From positions 1 through 64,000 of the forward strand of contig DAIDHB010000280.1 of assembly GCA_027452145.1 (NCBI GenBank): DNA of 64,000 bases. The letters are read 5' to 3'. The stretch is from Planctomycetales bacterium. GTDB lineage: Bacteria > Planctomycetota > Planctomycetia > Isosphaerales > Isosphaeraceae. A model generated the notes under the pieces. That model was not told the origin of the DNA. It saw nothing but the letters and a program-made list of their open reading frames with translations, and did not search any database. Shown piece after piece: positions 8,335 to 17,229 of this stretch. Every line of letters begins with the position of its first letter. Position 1 is the first letter of the stretch. A program made the position numbers and the translations under genes.

Positions 8335-9912
8335 GTCCCTATTCTCGAGACCTGCCAGCACTTCGTCGACGGCGTCGCCCAGGCCCGTGCCGGCCCCGCC
8401 CTCCAGCTCGGCGGCCGTACGCCGGGCGCGATCACGCAGACGCTCGCGGTCGGCCCGCGCGGCGACGGCCCGAAGGTCCAGCCGCCGCAGCAGGGCCTTC
8501 GTCACCGGCCGCTTGGTGTCGGCGAAGCTGAGCGCGGCCAGCAGGTCGAGCGCGATCGGGTCGTTGCAGACGGCCGACACCGCGGCCGCCTCGGCCGCCG
8601 AATCGCAGGCCGCGAAGTAGCAGGTGTCGTCGAACACCGCCGGACGGCCGTCACGCGGCCCGATCGCGCGGAAGCTCGGCGAGCGATAGAGCCCCGACAC
8701 CGCGACCTTGTACAGCGCGAAGCTGTAGGGGCCGACGCCGAAGAGCGAGAACGCCGGCCGATCCCGGTAGATCGACGAGCGGCGTCGTTCGAACCGAGGG
8801 GCATGCGACTGGAGGTAGCCCCATAGCCGTGGCGCCTCGGACTTGAGCCTCGACGTGTCCTCCCCGATCCGGCGCTGATTCACGAGCATCGCCCGCCGCG
8901 GCCGGTCGGACGTTTGCCGGCGGAGGTCGGCTCCCTTGAGCAGCGGATAGACGAACTCGGGCTCGACATCGACCGTCTCGCCCAGCCCGTTGACCAGCCG
9001 CCCGGTCCCCGGCTCGACGGACAGTTCCATCACGTCGGCGGCGTCGTGTTTGATCCCCTGGCGCCAGATCAACGGGCACTCCCCGTCGGCAAAGGCACAG
9101 CGCCCGTACGCCGCGAGGTGCGCCACCGGACGGCCCCGCGCGAAGCCGATTACGGCCGAGGGCTCCTCGCCGTCGAGGCCCTCGAAGACCGGCACGCCTT
9201 CGGATTCCGGGGACGCGGACCCGGGGCCTGGATCGCCCGTCGTCGCCGAGATCGTGGCGCAAAAGAGGCAGGCGTCGACCGACGCGCCAAACCAGCGCGA
9301 GGCGTTGATCCGGCGGATCGAGGCCCCGGCCACCGGGAGCCCGGTGCTGCGGGCATGGGCGAGCAGCCCCCGGGCCACCGCGGTCTTGCACAGGATCGCG
9401 ATCGTCGGATTCTCGCCGGCCAACTCGCGGGCGACCTTGAGCCAGACCGCCTCGGCCAGGTCGAAATTCGCCGAGCCCGTGCGCGCCTCCAGGCCGGGCA
9501 AGCCCTTGACGTTCGAACGCGGGGGACCGCCGGCGGCCCCCAGGCCGCCGAGCGCCGCACTTGTGATCCAGGGTGGGTTGCCGACCACCAGCAGCGGCCC
9601 GCTCTCGCGCCAGGTCAGGTCGCGGGCCAGGTCGAGCCCAAAGAAGTCGGCGCAGGTGATCGCGGCACGGGTCCCGGGCCGGTCGTGCCGCCGGATCGCC
9701 TCGTCCGCGGCGAGGCAGTGCTCAGGCTGGATCTCCACGCCCAGCACCTCGCGCGGCGGCGCGCTGTGCGCCAGCACGCCCGACACGAAATGACCCCGCC
9801 CGCAGGTCGGCTCGAGCACGCGCGCCCAGCGTGCGCCGATCGGTCCCAGGGTCTCCAGCACCATGCCCACCAACTCGGGCGGGGTCTGGAAATCGCCGAG
9901 GTCCCGCCGCAC
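8332..9912 (-). CDS. Solitary N6-adenine-type DNA methyltransferase
   Basis: A 526-residue S-adenosylmethionine-dependent methyltransferase of the gamma-type N6-adenine class. Visible are the motif-X-like FQTPPELV near residue 8, motif I LEPTCGRGHF (33-42), a motif II acidic residue in VEIQPEH and the catalytic NPPW (112-115). A long C-terminal part has the size of a TaqI- or type-IIG-like target recognition domain. No nuclease motif (PD-(D/E)xK) was recognised in it and no restriction gene is adjacent, so it may be an orphan or a methylase of a larger system elsewhere. GTG 9912 with GAGGAGG 5 bases upstream fits the motif spacing; the GTG at 9984 lacks a ribosome site. Confidence 0.83.
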   Translation of the reverse strand: MRRDLGDFQTPPELVGMVLETLGPIGARWARVLEPTCGRGHFVSGVLAHSAPPREVLGVEIQPEHCLAADEAIRRHDRPGTRAAITCADFFGLDLARDLTWRESGPLLVVGNPPWITSAALGGLGAAGGPPRSNVKGLPGLEARTGSANFDLAEAVWLKVARELAGENPTIAILCKTAVARGLLAHARSTGLPVAGASIRRINASRWFGASVDACLFCATISATTGDPGPGSASPESEGVPVFEGLDGEEPSAVIGFARGRPVAHLAAYGRCAFADGECPLIWRQGIKHDAADVMELSVEPGTGRLVNGLGETVDVEPEFVYPLLKGADLRRQTSDRPRRAMLVNQRRIGEDTSRLKSEAPRLWGYLQSHAPRFERRRSSIYRDRPAFSLFGVGPYSFALYKVAVSGLYRSPSFRAIGPRDGRPAVFDDTCYFAACDSAAEAAAVSAVCNDPIALDLLAALSFADTKRPVTKALLRRLDLRAVAARADRERLRDRARRTAAELEGGAGTGLGDAVDEVLAGLENRD

Positions 9913-10085
9913 GCCGTCCTCCTCGCTCGAGGCCAGGCCCGAACCGATCGGGGATGGGCACCACAAGACCCGGAGCCAGTCCACGTCTCGTTCGGGGGTG
10001 TCGGCGGGGACGTGCTAAATGCTTGAATCCGCGCCCGGCCGGGATCCGCGGCGATCCCCGCAGGATCGCTTCGCTACAGATCTCA

Positions 10086-10418
10086 TCACTTGATCTTCGC
10101 GCCCGGGATACACTCGGGGTCGTCGACCGTCAGCAGGATCACCTTCTCGCCCGAGGTCGCCGCCAGCAGCATCCCGTTCGACGCCTCGCCCCGCAGCATC
10201 GCCGGCTCGAGGTTGTTCACGATGATGATCGACTTCCCGACGAGCTGCTCGGGCGCGTAATGCTGGCGGATCCCCGCGACGATCTGCTTCTGCTGGTCGC
10301 CCACGTCGACTTGCAGCAGGAGGAGCTTGTCGGCATTCGGATGCGGCCGCGCCTCCAGCACCTTCGCCACCCGCAGCTCCAGCTTCGCGAACGTGTCGTA
10401 CCCGATCGGATCCGCCAT
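10086..10418 (-). CDS. Stand-alone tRNA-binding domain protein (MetRS beta/C-terminal-like)
   Basis: A 110-residue OB-fold protein matching the C-terminal tRNA-binding domain of methionyl-tRNA synthetase (also found in CsaA and Arc1p/Trbp111-type proteins). Visible are FAKLELRVAKVLEARPHPNADKL, the internal IVAGIRQHY, NLEPAMLRGEASNGMLLAA and a final PGAKI. In other bacteria this domain is fused to MetG; here it is encoded alone, as in organisms with a split beta subunit. GGGGAA lies just upstream of the ATG. It probably binds tRNA as a homodimer. No MetG catalytic gene is in the window. Confidence 0.9.
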   Translation of the reverse strand: MADPIGYDTFAKLELRVAKVLEARPHPNADKLLLLQVDVGDQQKQIVAGIRQHYAPEQLVGKSIIIVNNLEPAMLRGEASNGMLLAATSGEKVILLTVDDPECIPGAKIK

Positions 10419-10663
10419 CGTGATTCCCCTGCTGAGGGCCTATCCCGCAAAACTCCGCGATCGTGCGGCGGGGTGGGTATGCCCCACACTAACTCATCCG
10501 ATCGCCCTTGCCGGACAGACTCCGAGACCTCATCGCATCCTATCCGTCCGCTCGGACGGCTGTCAATCGAGAAACTGTACGGATAGTCACAGCCCGCCCG
10601 GCGGAGTCGAGCGGTCCGACTGGCGCGCTTTGCCGGCACCGGCCCGGCTCCCGGCGGTCGACT

Positions 10664-11038
10664 CTATCTTCCCCGCCCGGGAGTCGCCAGCCGGACGAGA
10701 CCGCCGAACAGCCCGCGGATCACCGACCAGGCGATGACGAAGGGGGTGCTCGGGTGCTTGAAGATCGTCGGGGCGTTCTTCTCGAATGCGAAGTGTCCGA
10801 AGAACATGATCCCATAAGACAGGAAGAACAGGCCCAGCGACCAGAGCGGCCGGAACGGGACGAGGATCACCGCCATCGCCATGATCGGCCAGCCGACGCC
10901 GACGTGGAGGAAGTGGTTCACCGGGTGGCTGTGGTCCTGCCGGTATCGGGCGACGAGGCCCGCCGGGCGGTCTGACACCGCCCCGGCCGGCGGATTCGTG
11001 GTCGTCGAATCGGGCGGGGCGGTGGTGACGGTGTTCAT
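10664..11038 (-). CDS. DUF962/Mpo1-like membrane protein
   Basis: A 124-residue membrane protein of the DUF962 (Mpo1/YGL010w) family. The hallmark histidines are present in DHSHPVNHFLHVGVGWP and FGHFAFEKNAPTIFKHP, which in the fungal member bind Fe2+ for alpha-oxidation of 2-hydroxy fatty acids. Two or three hydrophobic stretches follow each histidine motif. The first 25 residues are Thr/Pro-rich and non-conserved. AGAGGA precedes the ATG. The bacterial substrate is not known. It is 52 bases downstream of the cytochrome gene on the same strand and may be co-transcribed with it. Confidence 0.88.
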   Translation of the reverse strand: MNTVTTAPPDSTTTNPPAGAVSDRPAGLVARYRQDHSHPVNHFLHVGVGWPIMAMAVILVPFRPLWSLGLFFLSYGIMFFGHFAFEKNAPTIFKHPSTPFVIAWSVIRGLFGGLVRLATPGRGR

Positions 11039-11090
11039 TGTGGAGTTCCTCTCCGGCTCGTCGGGACGCGAGGCGATTGGACCGATCGGA

Positions 11091-12728
11091 TCACTTGCCG
11101 GCCGGGGCCTTGCCGTCGGTCGGGCCGGCGGTCAGCTTCGGCGTGATCCCCTTGTGCACCTTCGGATCCTGGTAGTCGTCGAGCCCCTTGTGGGCGATCT
11201 TGGGATAATAGCTCGTCATGTCGAAATGCGGCGAGTTGTCGATGTCGTGGCAGCCCAGGCAGACGCGGTTCTTCTCGGCCTTCTCGGGGGTCAGGTTCAT
11301 GGCCGCTCGGAACTCGCGGTTGTCCGGGTCGGCGACATGCTTCGAGCCCGGCCCGTGGCAGTTCTCGCACTGGTTGGCCGCCAGGTAGGGCGTCTTCTTC
11401 TCCGAGACCCATCCGGTCTCGTATTCGAAGCCGGTCGTGTGGCATGTGACGCACTCGGCGTCGAAGGCCACGTTCGGCTTCTTGTCCTTGAGCAGCGACT
11501 CGAAGGCGTGCGCGTGCGGGGTCGTCAGCCACTTCTTGTACGTCTCGCGATGGCACGACTTGCAATTCTCGGCGCCGACGAACGTCGCGCCGGTCGAGCC
11601 GTTGGCCGCGATGTAGTTTCGCCTGGGGATGTTCTCCACGACGCCCGCCTGGCGCAGCGCGTCGCGGTAGTCGTCCTGGATCAGTTGTTTCATGGGGGTG
11701 CCTGGCCCGTCGTAGCGCGTGCCCAGGTTGACGGCCACGTACGGCGGGCGTTTCGCGTCCTTCGGAGAGAGGCCGAAGACGCCCAGGAATTTCCCCTTGC
11801 GGCCGACCTGGATGAGCTGCGTCTTGCCGTCGTTGAGCAGCTCGGCCTCCTGCTTGAGCACGTCGTCGTAATCGGACCGCGCCACCACGATGTCGAAGCC
11901 GGGATAGGCCCCGGCCAGGCTGCGGGCCATCGCGGGCGGCCCCTGGACCATCAGCACCTGGTAGTCGCTCTTCGACTCGAGGTCGGCCAGGACGGCCGGG
12001 ATGGCGTCGTTCGGCCGCTTCAGTCCGGCGGTCAGGAGGTTCTTGTCGGGGTCGTTGAGGGCCTCGATCGCCTCGGGGTCGACCACCGCCGTGACGCCGA
12101 CCTTGACCGACCCGACGGGCACGACCACGCTCTTCGCGAACATCGCCTCGAACCCGGCCGGTGCATCGACGTTGGCGGCGACGATCCTGGCCTTCTCGCC
12201 CAGGCTGTTGACGAAGAGCGCCAGCGCCTCGCCCACGCCGACCTTCATGTCCTCGGGGCTCAGGGCCACGGCGCTATAGTCGAGGAGCTTCAGCGCCTTG
12301 ATCGCGTGATCGAACTTCATCTTGGCCTGTTCGAATCCGCCGCGCGCCGCGGCCGGGTCCCGGGTCAGGCTGCCCAGGTCGATCTGGGCCGTCTTCACGC
12401 CCTGCTTGTGCAGCCGCTCGAAGAAGTCATAGCGGCGGATCAGGCCGCCGACCTGCCCCTGGGTGCAGCCGCAGGGCTCGAGGTAGCCGTTCATCTCGCC
12501 CGAGACGACCAGGACGGCCGACGGATTGCCCAGGTTGGCCAGGAGCTTCGAGTCGGAACCGCCCGAGGTGTCGGCCGCCGCCGGGGATCCGGCGGCGTCG
12601 GCCGCCTTGCCGGCGGTCGGCGCGCCTGCCTCCGGGCCGCTGGAGGAGCTCGACGTGCATCCCACGTAGCCCAGCACCGCCAGGGACAGGACCAGCCCGG
12701 CCCAGGGGCGGAAGTCGATTCGCCGCAT
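11091..12728 (-). CDS. Tetraheme c554-type cytochrome with N-terminal UshA-like domain, probable lipoprotein
   Basis: A 545-residue exported protein. The N-terminus is a signal with a possible lipidated Cys24 (GYVGC, a weak lipobox). Residues 70-350 resemble the metallophosphoesterase-like domain of UshA/5'-nucleotidase relatives and contain the conserved NGYLEPCGC. The C-terminal third holds four CxxCH heme sites at 389-393, 426-430, 454-458 and 490-494, with extra histidines (HAHAF, SKHV) that could be distal ligands, as in the cytochrome c554 family. An electron-transfer role at the outer face of the cytoplasmic membrane is likely; partners are unknown. AAGGAG lies 6 bases before the ATG. 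Two DUF1573 genes follow upstream on the same strand. Confidence 0.88.
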   Translation of the reverse strand: MRRIDFRPWAGLVLSLAVLGYVGCTSSSSSGPEAGAPTAGKAADAAGSPAAADTSGGSDSKLLANLGNPSAVLVVSGEMNGYLEPCGCTQGQVGGLIRRYDFFERLHKQGVKTAQIDLGSLTRDPAAARGGFEQAKMKFDHAIKALKLLDYSAVALSPEDMKVGVGEALALFVNSLGEKARIVAANVDAPAGFEAMFAKSVVVPVGSVKVGVTAVVDPEAIEALNDPDKNLLTAGLKRPNDAIPAVLADLESKSDYQVLMVQGPPAMARSLAGAYPGFDIVVARSDYDDVLKQEAELLNDGKTQLIQVGRKGKFLGVFGLSPKDAKRPPYVAVNLGTRYDGPGTPMKQLIQDDYRDALRQAGVVENIPRRNYIAANGSTGATFVGAENCKSCHRETYKKWLTTPHAHAFESLLKDKKPNVAFDAECVTCHTTGFEYETGWVSEKKTPYLAANQCENCHGPGSKHVADPDNREFRAAMNLTPEKAEKNRVCLGCHDIDNSPHFDMTSYYPKIAHKGLDDYQDPKVHKGITPKLTAGPTDGKAPAGK

Positions 12729-12890
12729 CGTGGACTCCTTACCGTTTCGGCCCGCTCCTCAAACCCTGGAGCTGCAATACATTCGGGCGATTGGACGGCG
12801 CGCGGCCCGGGCTCGATGTCCGGACGCCGGGACGCCGAGTTATAGCCGCCAGGCGGCGCCGCGAACAGGCCAATCCCGCGGCTCGTTCGT

Positions 12891-14006
12891 TCAGTCATCC
12901 CCCGAGCGAGGTGTCACGAAGATCGAGACCGGGATCTTCACCTCGGGCGCCCGCGGGTGGTCAGTCTTCAGGACGATGGGGTCGTAGATCGCGCCCGGGG
13001 ATGTGCCGGGCGGCACCCTGGCGGTGAGCCGATACTGGCCCCGCGCGCCGGGCCGGGATTCGGGCTCGATCGCGACGTTCAAAGCTTTCGGCTTCGAAAC
13101 CACCTCGAACTTCGCCCCCGGCACGCCGCGCACGACGAGGGCGATTTCCTGCGAGCCGCCCTTCGCGCTGACGACACCCGTCATCTGCAACCGCGAAGGG
13201 AATGCGGTGATCGGCCCCACCGCGTTCCCGGTGATCGGGATGTGGACGCTGGGACGCTCGGGGTGGTCGGTGCCGATCGTCAGATTCTCCGAGAACCGGC
13301 CCAGGGGCAGGCCCGGCCGGATCGTCACCGCGATCTCGTAGCCCGATTTGACCTTGCGCTTCGCCAGCTCGTCGGCCGACATCGCACGCGACTCGGCCTT
13401 GATCGTGTCCGGCCGCGACGTGATGAGCTGCGTCAGTCTCATGCCGACCCGGTCGGGCGACGTCACCGAGAGCACGACGCGCTGCGGTTCCTCGTTCGAG
13501 ATGTCGGAGAACGAGATCGACTCGGACGGCTGGACATCGACCGGGGCCAGGATCAGGCCGTAGATGGTGAGCATCACCGCCGGCCGCTCGGGGTCGTTCG
13601 TGCCCATGGTCGCCGTGTGCCCGAACCGGCCCCACCTGTGTGCCACCCACGAGACCTCGATCGGCGTGGACTCGCCAGGGGGCACGCTGATCTTCTTCTT
13701 CGGCCCCTCGGCGTCCCCCTTGAGCTTGGCGACCGTGCACGAGCAGGTCGACTCCTCGAGCCAGACCTCCAGATTGCCCTGACCGACGTTCCTGAACTGC
13801 CAGGTGTGCGAGCCGCTCCCCTCCAGGGGCAGCGTGCCGAAGTTGTGTTGCAGCTCTCCGACGACCTCGACCTTCGGCGCGGGACCCTCGCGCCCGTGCA
13901 GCACCAGGTCCGGGTCGGGGACCGGATCGGGGAGTGACTGGTAGACGAACGCCGCGCCGCCGGCCGCCACGAGCAGGCCGCACGCCAGGCTGATCCAGCG
14001 AATCAT
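12891..14006 (-). CDS. DUF1573-domain exported protein (paralog 1)
   Basis: A 371-residue protein with an N-terminal membrane anchor or signal (residues 3-23) and a DUF1573 immunoglobulin-like domain starting HNFGTLPLEG. A Cys pair CSC at 88-90 follows. Three further beta-sandwich segments each end in a GTDHPERP/KTDHPRAP-type turn, suggesting tandem Ig-like modules (around 50-150, 165-250 and 270-360). DUF1573 proteins are common, extracytoplasmic and uncharacterised in planctomycetes. GGAGGT lies 8 bases upstream of the ATG. It is 117 bases downstream of a paralog of the same length with the Cys pair at the same positions, so tandem duplication is likely. Confidence 0.88.
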   Translation of the reverse strand: MIRWISLACGLLVAAGGAAFVYQSLPDPVPDPDLVLHGREGPAPKVEVVGELQHNFGTLPLEGSGSHTWQFRNVGQGNLEVWLEESTCSCTVAKLKGDAEGPKKKISVPPGESTPIEVSWVAHRWGRFGHTATMGTNDPERPAVMLTIYGLILAPVDVQPSESISFSDISNEEPQRVVLSVTSPDRVGMRLTQLITSRPDTIKAESRAMSADELAKRKVKSGYEIAVTIRPGLPLGRFSENLTIGTDHPERPSVHIPITGNAVGPITAFPSRLQMTGVVSAKGGSQEIALVVRGVPGAKFEVVSKPKALNVAIEPESRPGARGQYRLTARVPPGTSPGAIYDPIVLKTDHPRAPEVKIPVSIFVTPRSGDD

Positions 14007-14123
14007 GGCTCGAGACCTCCGGATGAGCGGTCCCGGGCGATGTTGGGACCGGCTCCGATGCCGAGGGGGATGCCGGCCCCAATCGTGCCCGGTCGACGGA
14101 GAAGCAAGCGGCCGAGGAGGCGA

Positions 14124-15227
14124 TCAGCCGCCGGCCCCGAAGCGCGAGATCAGAATCGTCACCGGGATCTTCAGCTCGCGGGCATGCTGGTGGTCGGTCT
14201 TCAGGACGATGGTCCCCTCGATCTCGCCGGGCTCCGAACCGGCGGGGATGGAGACGTTCAGGTGATACCGGCCCTTGGGGTCGGTCTTCTCATCCCGGCG
14301 GATCGACACGTCGACCTTTTCGGGCTTCTGTGCGACCTCGAACTTGGTCTCCCGTCCGCCGCGGACCGTGATCAGCAGGTCGAGCGTCGCGCCCTTCTGG
14401 CCGTTGACGTTGGCCATCCGCACCCGCTCGGGTGTCGTGGTGATCGGACCGTAGGTCAGGCCGCCCACGGACATCTTCGTGATTGGCTCCTTGGGATGGT
14501 CGGTCCGCACCACCAGCTCCTCGTGGAAGTTGCCCAGCGGCATGCCTGGCTTGACCTCCACGTCGACCATGTAGCCCCGCGGGGTCTTGAGCTGCTTCTT
14601 CTCGTCGTCCTTCAGCTCGCGGAACGTCGCCACGATGAGGTCGGGCTTCGATGACGTCACCGCCAGCAGCTTCGTCTCGGGCCGTTGCTGCGAGAACACG
14701 GCGAACTTGGCGTGGTGCGGCTCCTCGTTCGAGATCCGGGGGAACTGGATCATCTGGTTCGGCATGATGGTCACCGCCGGATAGACCAGCCCCTTGACCG
14801 CCAGCTTGAAGGTGGGCATGCGGGGGTCATTCGTGCCGAACGTCGCCCCCTGCGAGTACTCGTTGTGGAACTCCTTGGTGTTCCACGAGAGGTCGATGGT
14901 GGTCGAGACGCCGGGCTTGATGGTGGCCTTCTTGCCCCCCTCGAGCTTGGCGATGGTGCACGAGCACGTCGGCTTGCCGACGATCCAGACGTCGAGGTCG
15001 GCCTCGCCGATGTTCTTGATCACCCAGGTGTGCGCGCCCTCGTCGTGCTGGGCCATCGTGCCGAAGTCGTACATGACGTCCTCGTCGATGACGACCCGGG
15101 GCTGGGGCCCGGTCGGGATGGCGGCAGGGACGTTCGACTCCGAGGGCTCCGGCATGTACTGGACGATAAGGGTCGTGGCCGCGGTCAGTCCGACCACGGT
15201 GACGGCGAGGATCACCCACCGTAACAT
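14124..15227 (-). CDS. DUF1573-domain exported protein (paralog 2)
   Basis: A 367-residue paralog of the downstream neighbour. It has an N-terminal hydrophobic segment (4-24), YDFGTMAQHDEGAHTW opening the DUF1573 domain and the Cys pair CSC at 88-90, exactly as in paralog 1. It also repeats the GTNDP and RTDHPKEP turns that mark successive Ig-like modules. Both keep the sequence ISNEEP in module 2. GGAG lies 10 bases before the ATG. The pair precedes the c554-type cytochrome on the same strand (gaps 117 and 162 bases), so the three may form one envelope-directed transcription unit. Function unknown. Confidence 0.88.
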   Translation of the reverse strand: MLRWVILAVTVVGLTAATTLIVQYMPEPSESNVPAAIPTGPQPRVVIDEDVMYDFGTMAQHDEGAHTWVIKNIGEADLDVWIVGKPTCSCTIAKLEGGKKATIKPGVSTTIDLSWNTKEFHNEYSQGATFGTNDPRMPTFKLAVKGLVYPAVTIMPNQMIQFPRISNEEPHHAKFAVFSQQRPETKLLAVTSSKPDLIVATFRELKDDEKKQLKTPRGYMVDVEVKPGMPLGNFHEELVVRTDHPKEPITKMSVGGLTYGPITTTPERVRMANVNGQKGATLDLLITVRGGRETKFEVAQKPEKVDVSIRRDEKTDPKGRYHLNVSIPAGSEPGEIEGTIVLKTDHQHARELKIPVTILISRFGAGG

Positions 15228-15663
15228 GTTGGGGAATCTCCGGATCGATGATTGAGCGTGATGAGTTCGACCGGGAGGCGAGCCGCCCTCGCGCGGGCAT
15301 CCGCCGGCGGCCTCGGCGTCCCGATCTTCCGATCTTATGGCGATTCGACGCCGGCCGACAAGTCGTCTGGCTCGCGCTCGTCCCCGGAATCGCGCTGCGG
15401 AGTTCGCCGCAAACCCGGAAATCGGGGACGGTCTGACGAAAACCGGAAGCCGAAGACCCGAGAACGAACGGCAACGGCAAGAGCCTGATTCTGGTGACGG
15501 ATAAAAGGCAGTCTGCCCCGTCGCAGTCTCCTCTTGTACGATCTGGCCGCTCGGCGCATCCTATCACAGATGTCACGGCGCAGGGGCCGGTCGTCGCCCC
15601 GCGAGGCGGCCGGGCCCCGTCCCGGGATCGGGCCGATCCCCCTTCAGGAATCCGGCGAAATCC
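15228..15663. other. 436-base divergent intergenic region
   Basis: The region lies between the DUF1573 gene (minus) and the ubiquitin-like gene (plus) and should hold both promoters. I could not pick out a convincing -35/-10 pair. The best AT-containing patch is around 15531-15568 (CTCTTGTACGAT..CCTATCACAG). No coding sequence is supported. Confidence 0.4.
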
Positions 15664-15948
15664 ATGAACACGCTGACGATCGAGGTGTGGGACGCGACGG
15701 GCAACAAGAAGCAGCTCGTCGAGCTGCCTGCCGACGCGCCGGTCAACCGGGTCATCGCCGTCCTGGTCGAGCGGATGAACCTGCCGCGGTACAGTCCGGA
15801 CGGGCAGTTGATGAGCTACAAGTTCCACCACAAGGCCAGCGGCCGGCAGTTGCTCGACGACCAGACGCTCGCCTCGGCCGACGTCCACAGCGGCGACGTG
15901 CTACGGCTCCAGCCGGAGATCACCGCGGGCGGCGGAGATTCTCGGTAG
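15664..15948 (+). CDS. Ubiquitin-like protein (YukD/EsaB-like Ubl)
   Basis: A 94-residue beta-grasp protein. The order of segments fits a ubiquitin fold of the YukD/EsaB type: MNTLTIEVWDATG, ELPADAPVNRVIAVLVERM, YKFHHKASGRQLLDDQTLASADVHSGDVLRL. The ending is EITAGGGDSR, with glycines at 89-91 followed by three residues. A protease cut after the glycines would expose a diglycine end suitable for adenylation by the E1-like enzyme encoded 72 bases downstream; the JAB protease two genes on could make that cut. This is inference from analogy with ubiquitin precursors. The gene heads the unit. Its TAG stop lies inside a degenerate intergenic repeat, so the present C-terminus may have been altered by it. 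Confidence 0.85.
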   Translation: MNTLTIEVWDATGNKKQLVELPADAPVNRVIAVLVERMNLPRYSPDGQLMSYKFHHKASGRQLLDDQTLASADVHSGDVLRLQPEITAGGGDSR

Positions 15949-15985
15949 GTTGGACATTCCTGCCCGACGCCCCGGCTCCGTCGGG
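15945..15985. repeat. Degenerate GTAGGTCGGGCATTC-family repeat at the Ubl stop codon
   Basis: 15945-15968 reads GTAGGTTGGACATTCCTGCC.., differing at three of 24 positions from the intact arms at 54856-54879 and 25589-25612. A short partial right arm (GTCGGGCGCC) follows. Bases 15946-15948 are the TAG that ends the ubiquitin-like gene. Confidence 0.65.
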
Positions 15986-16020
15986 CGCCCAGGACACAGA
16001 CCAGGCAGGGGACCGCGACC

Positions 16021-17229
16021 TTGAGCGAGCTGATCCGCATCGGCCCGGAGGCGACCTCGGCGGCCGCCGACGAGGACGACCGCTTCGCCCGGTTTCGCCT
16101 GATCGGCTGGTGGGACCAGCCGCGGCTCGCCGCCGCGCGCGTGCTGGTCATCGGCGCCGGCGCGCTCGGCAACGAGATCCTCAAGGACCTGGCGCTTCTG
16201 GGCGTCGGGAATGTGTTCGTCGCGGACCGCGATACCGTCGAGAACTCGAACCTGTCGCGATCCATCCTGTTCCGCGAGCGCGACCGCGGCCGTTCCAAGG
16301 CCGAGGTCGCTGCCGAGCGCGCGGTCGAGATCTACCCGGGCCTGCGCGTGCGCCCCTTCACCGGGAATGTCGTGTATGACCTCGGGCTGGGTGTCTACCG
16401 CTGGGCCGATATCATCCTCGGCGGACTGGACAACCGCGAGGCCCGCGTCGCGATCAACCAGGCGGCGGCCCGCGCCGGAAAGGTCTGGATCGACGGCGCC
16501 ATCGAGCGGCTCGACGGCGTCGCCCGCGTGTTCGACCCGGCCACCGGCCCGTGCTACGAGTGCACCATGGGCGAGAACGACTGGAAGATGCTGGAGGCCC
16601 GCCGGAGCTGCGCCCTGCTGTCGCGAGGCGAGATGGAGCAAGGCAAGGTGCCGACCACCCCGACCACCGCCTCGATCGTCGCCGGAATCCAGGTGCAGGA
16701 GGCCGTCAAGTACCTCCATGGACTCGACGTGATCGCCGGCCAGGGGTTCGTCTTCGATGGCACGCACCATCAGAGTTACCTGGTCACCTACACCCGCAGG
16801 GACGACTGCCCCTCCCACGACGCGGACGAGCCGGTGACCGTGCTCGATTCGGGAGCCGCCTCGACTCGTGTCGGCGACCTGCTCGACCGGGCGCGGGCGG
16901 ACCTCGGTCCCGAGGCGATCCTCGAGGCCGGGCGCGACCTGCTGGGCTCGCTCCGTTGCGAGTCGTGCGGTGAGGAGGAGCCGGTATTCGCCTCGCTGGG
17001 CCGCGTCACCGAGGAGCAGGGGCGATGCCCGCGCTGCGGGCGGCACCGCACGCCGTCGATGTTCCACACGATCGACGGCCGGCGCGCCGAGCTGCTCGAC
17101 ATGACCCTCGCGGCCATCGGCATCCCGCCGTGGGACATCCTCGTCGGCCGGGCCGGCTGGGAACGACGGGCGTACGAGCTGGGCGGCGACCGTGATGCGG
17201 TCCTGGGCCCGTTGGGATCCGAAAAATGA
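16021..17229 (+). CDS. E1-like/ThiF-family Ubl-activating enzyme with C-terminal zinc ribbon
   Basis: A 402-residue adenylating enzyme. It has the Rossmann motif VLVIGAGALGNEILKDL (41-57), the E1/MoeB motif DRDTVENSNLSRSILF (69-84) and an LGGLDNREARVAIN segment for ATP and substrate. A candidate catalytic Cys197 (RRSCALL) lies just before KVPTTPTTASIVAGIQVQEAVK. A structural zinc site is likely formed by Cys178, Cys181, Cys263 and His266. After about 305 an extra zinc ribbon (C313, C316, C336, C339) precedes a short C-terminal domain. It would adenylate the Ubl and perhaps carry it as a thioester. The start is a TTG at 16021 after GGGGAC. Its stop overlaps the next start (ATGA), implying translational coupling. 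A sulfur-transfer role cannot be excluded. Confidence 0.9.
   Translation: MSELIRIGPEATSAAADEDDRFARFRLIGWWDQPRLAAARVLVIGAGALGNEILKDLALLGVGNVFVADRDTVENSNLSRSILFRERDRGRSKAEVAAERAVEIYPGLRVRPFTGNVVYDLGLGVYRWADIILGGLDNREARVAINQAAARAGKVWIDGAIERLDGVARVFDPATGPCYECTMGENDWKMLEARRSCALLSRGEMEQGKVPTTPTTASIVAGIQVQEAVKYLHGLDVIAGQGFVFDGTHHQSYLVTYTRRDDCPSHDADEPVTVLDSGAASTRVGDLLDRARADLGPEAILEAGRDLLGSLRCESCGEEEPVFASLGRVTEEQGRCPRCGRHRTPSMFHTIDGRRAELLDMTLAAIGIPPWDILVGRAGWERRAYELGGDRDAVLGPLGSEK

Noticed and set aside
10881..12845. 654-codon plus-strand ORF
   Set aside because: It lies antisense to the tetraheme cytochrome and Mpo1 genes; its sequence is Arg/Gly/Val/Asp-rich low complexity without any domain, as expected of shadow frames in high-GC DNA.
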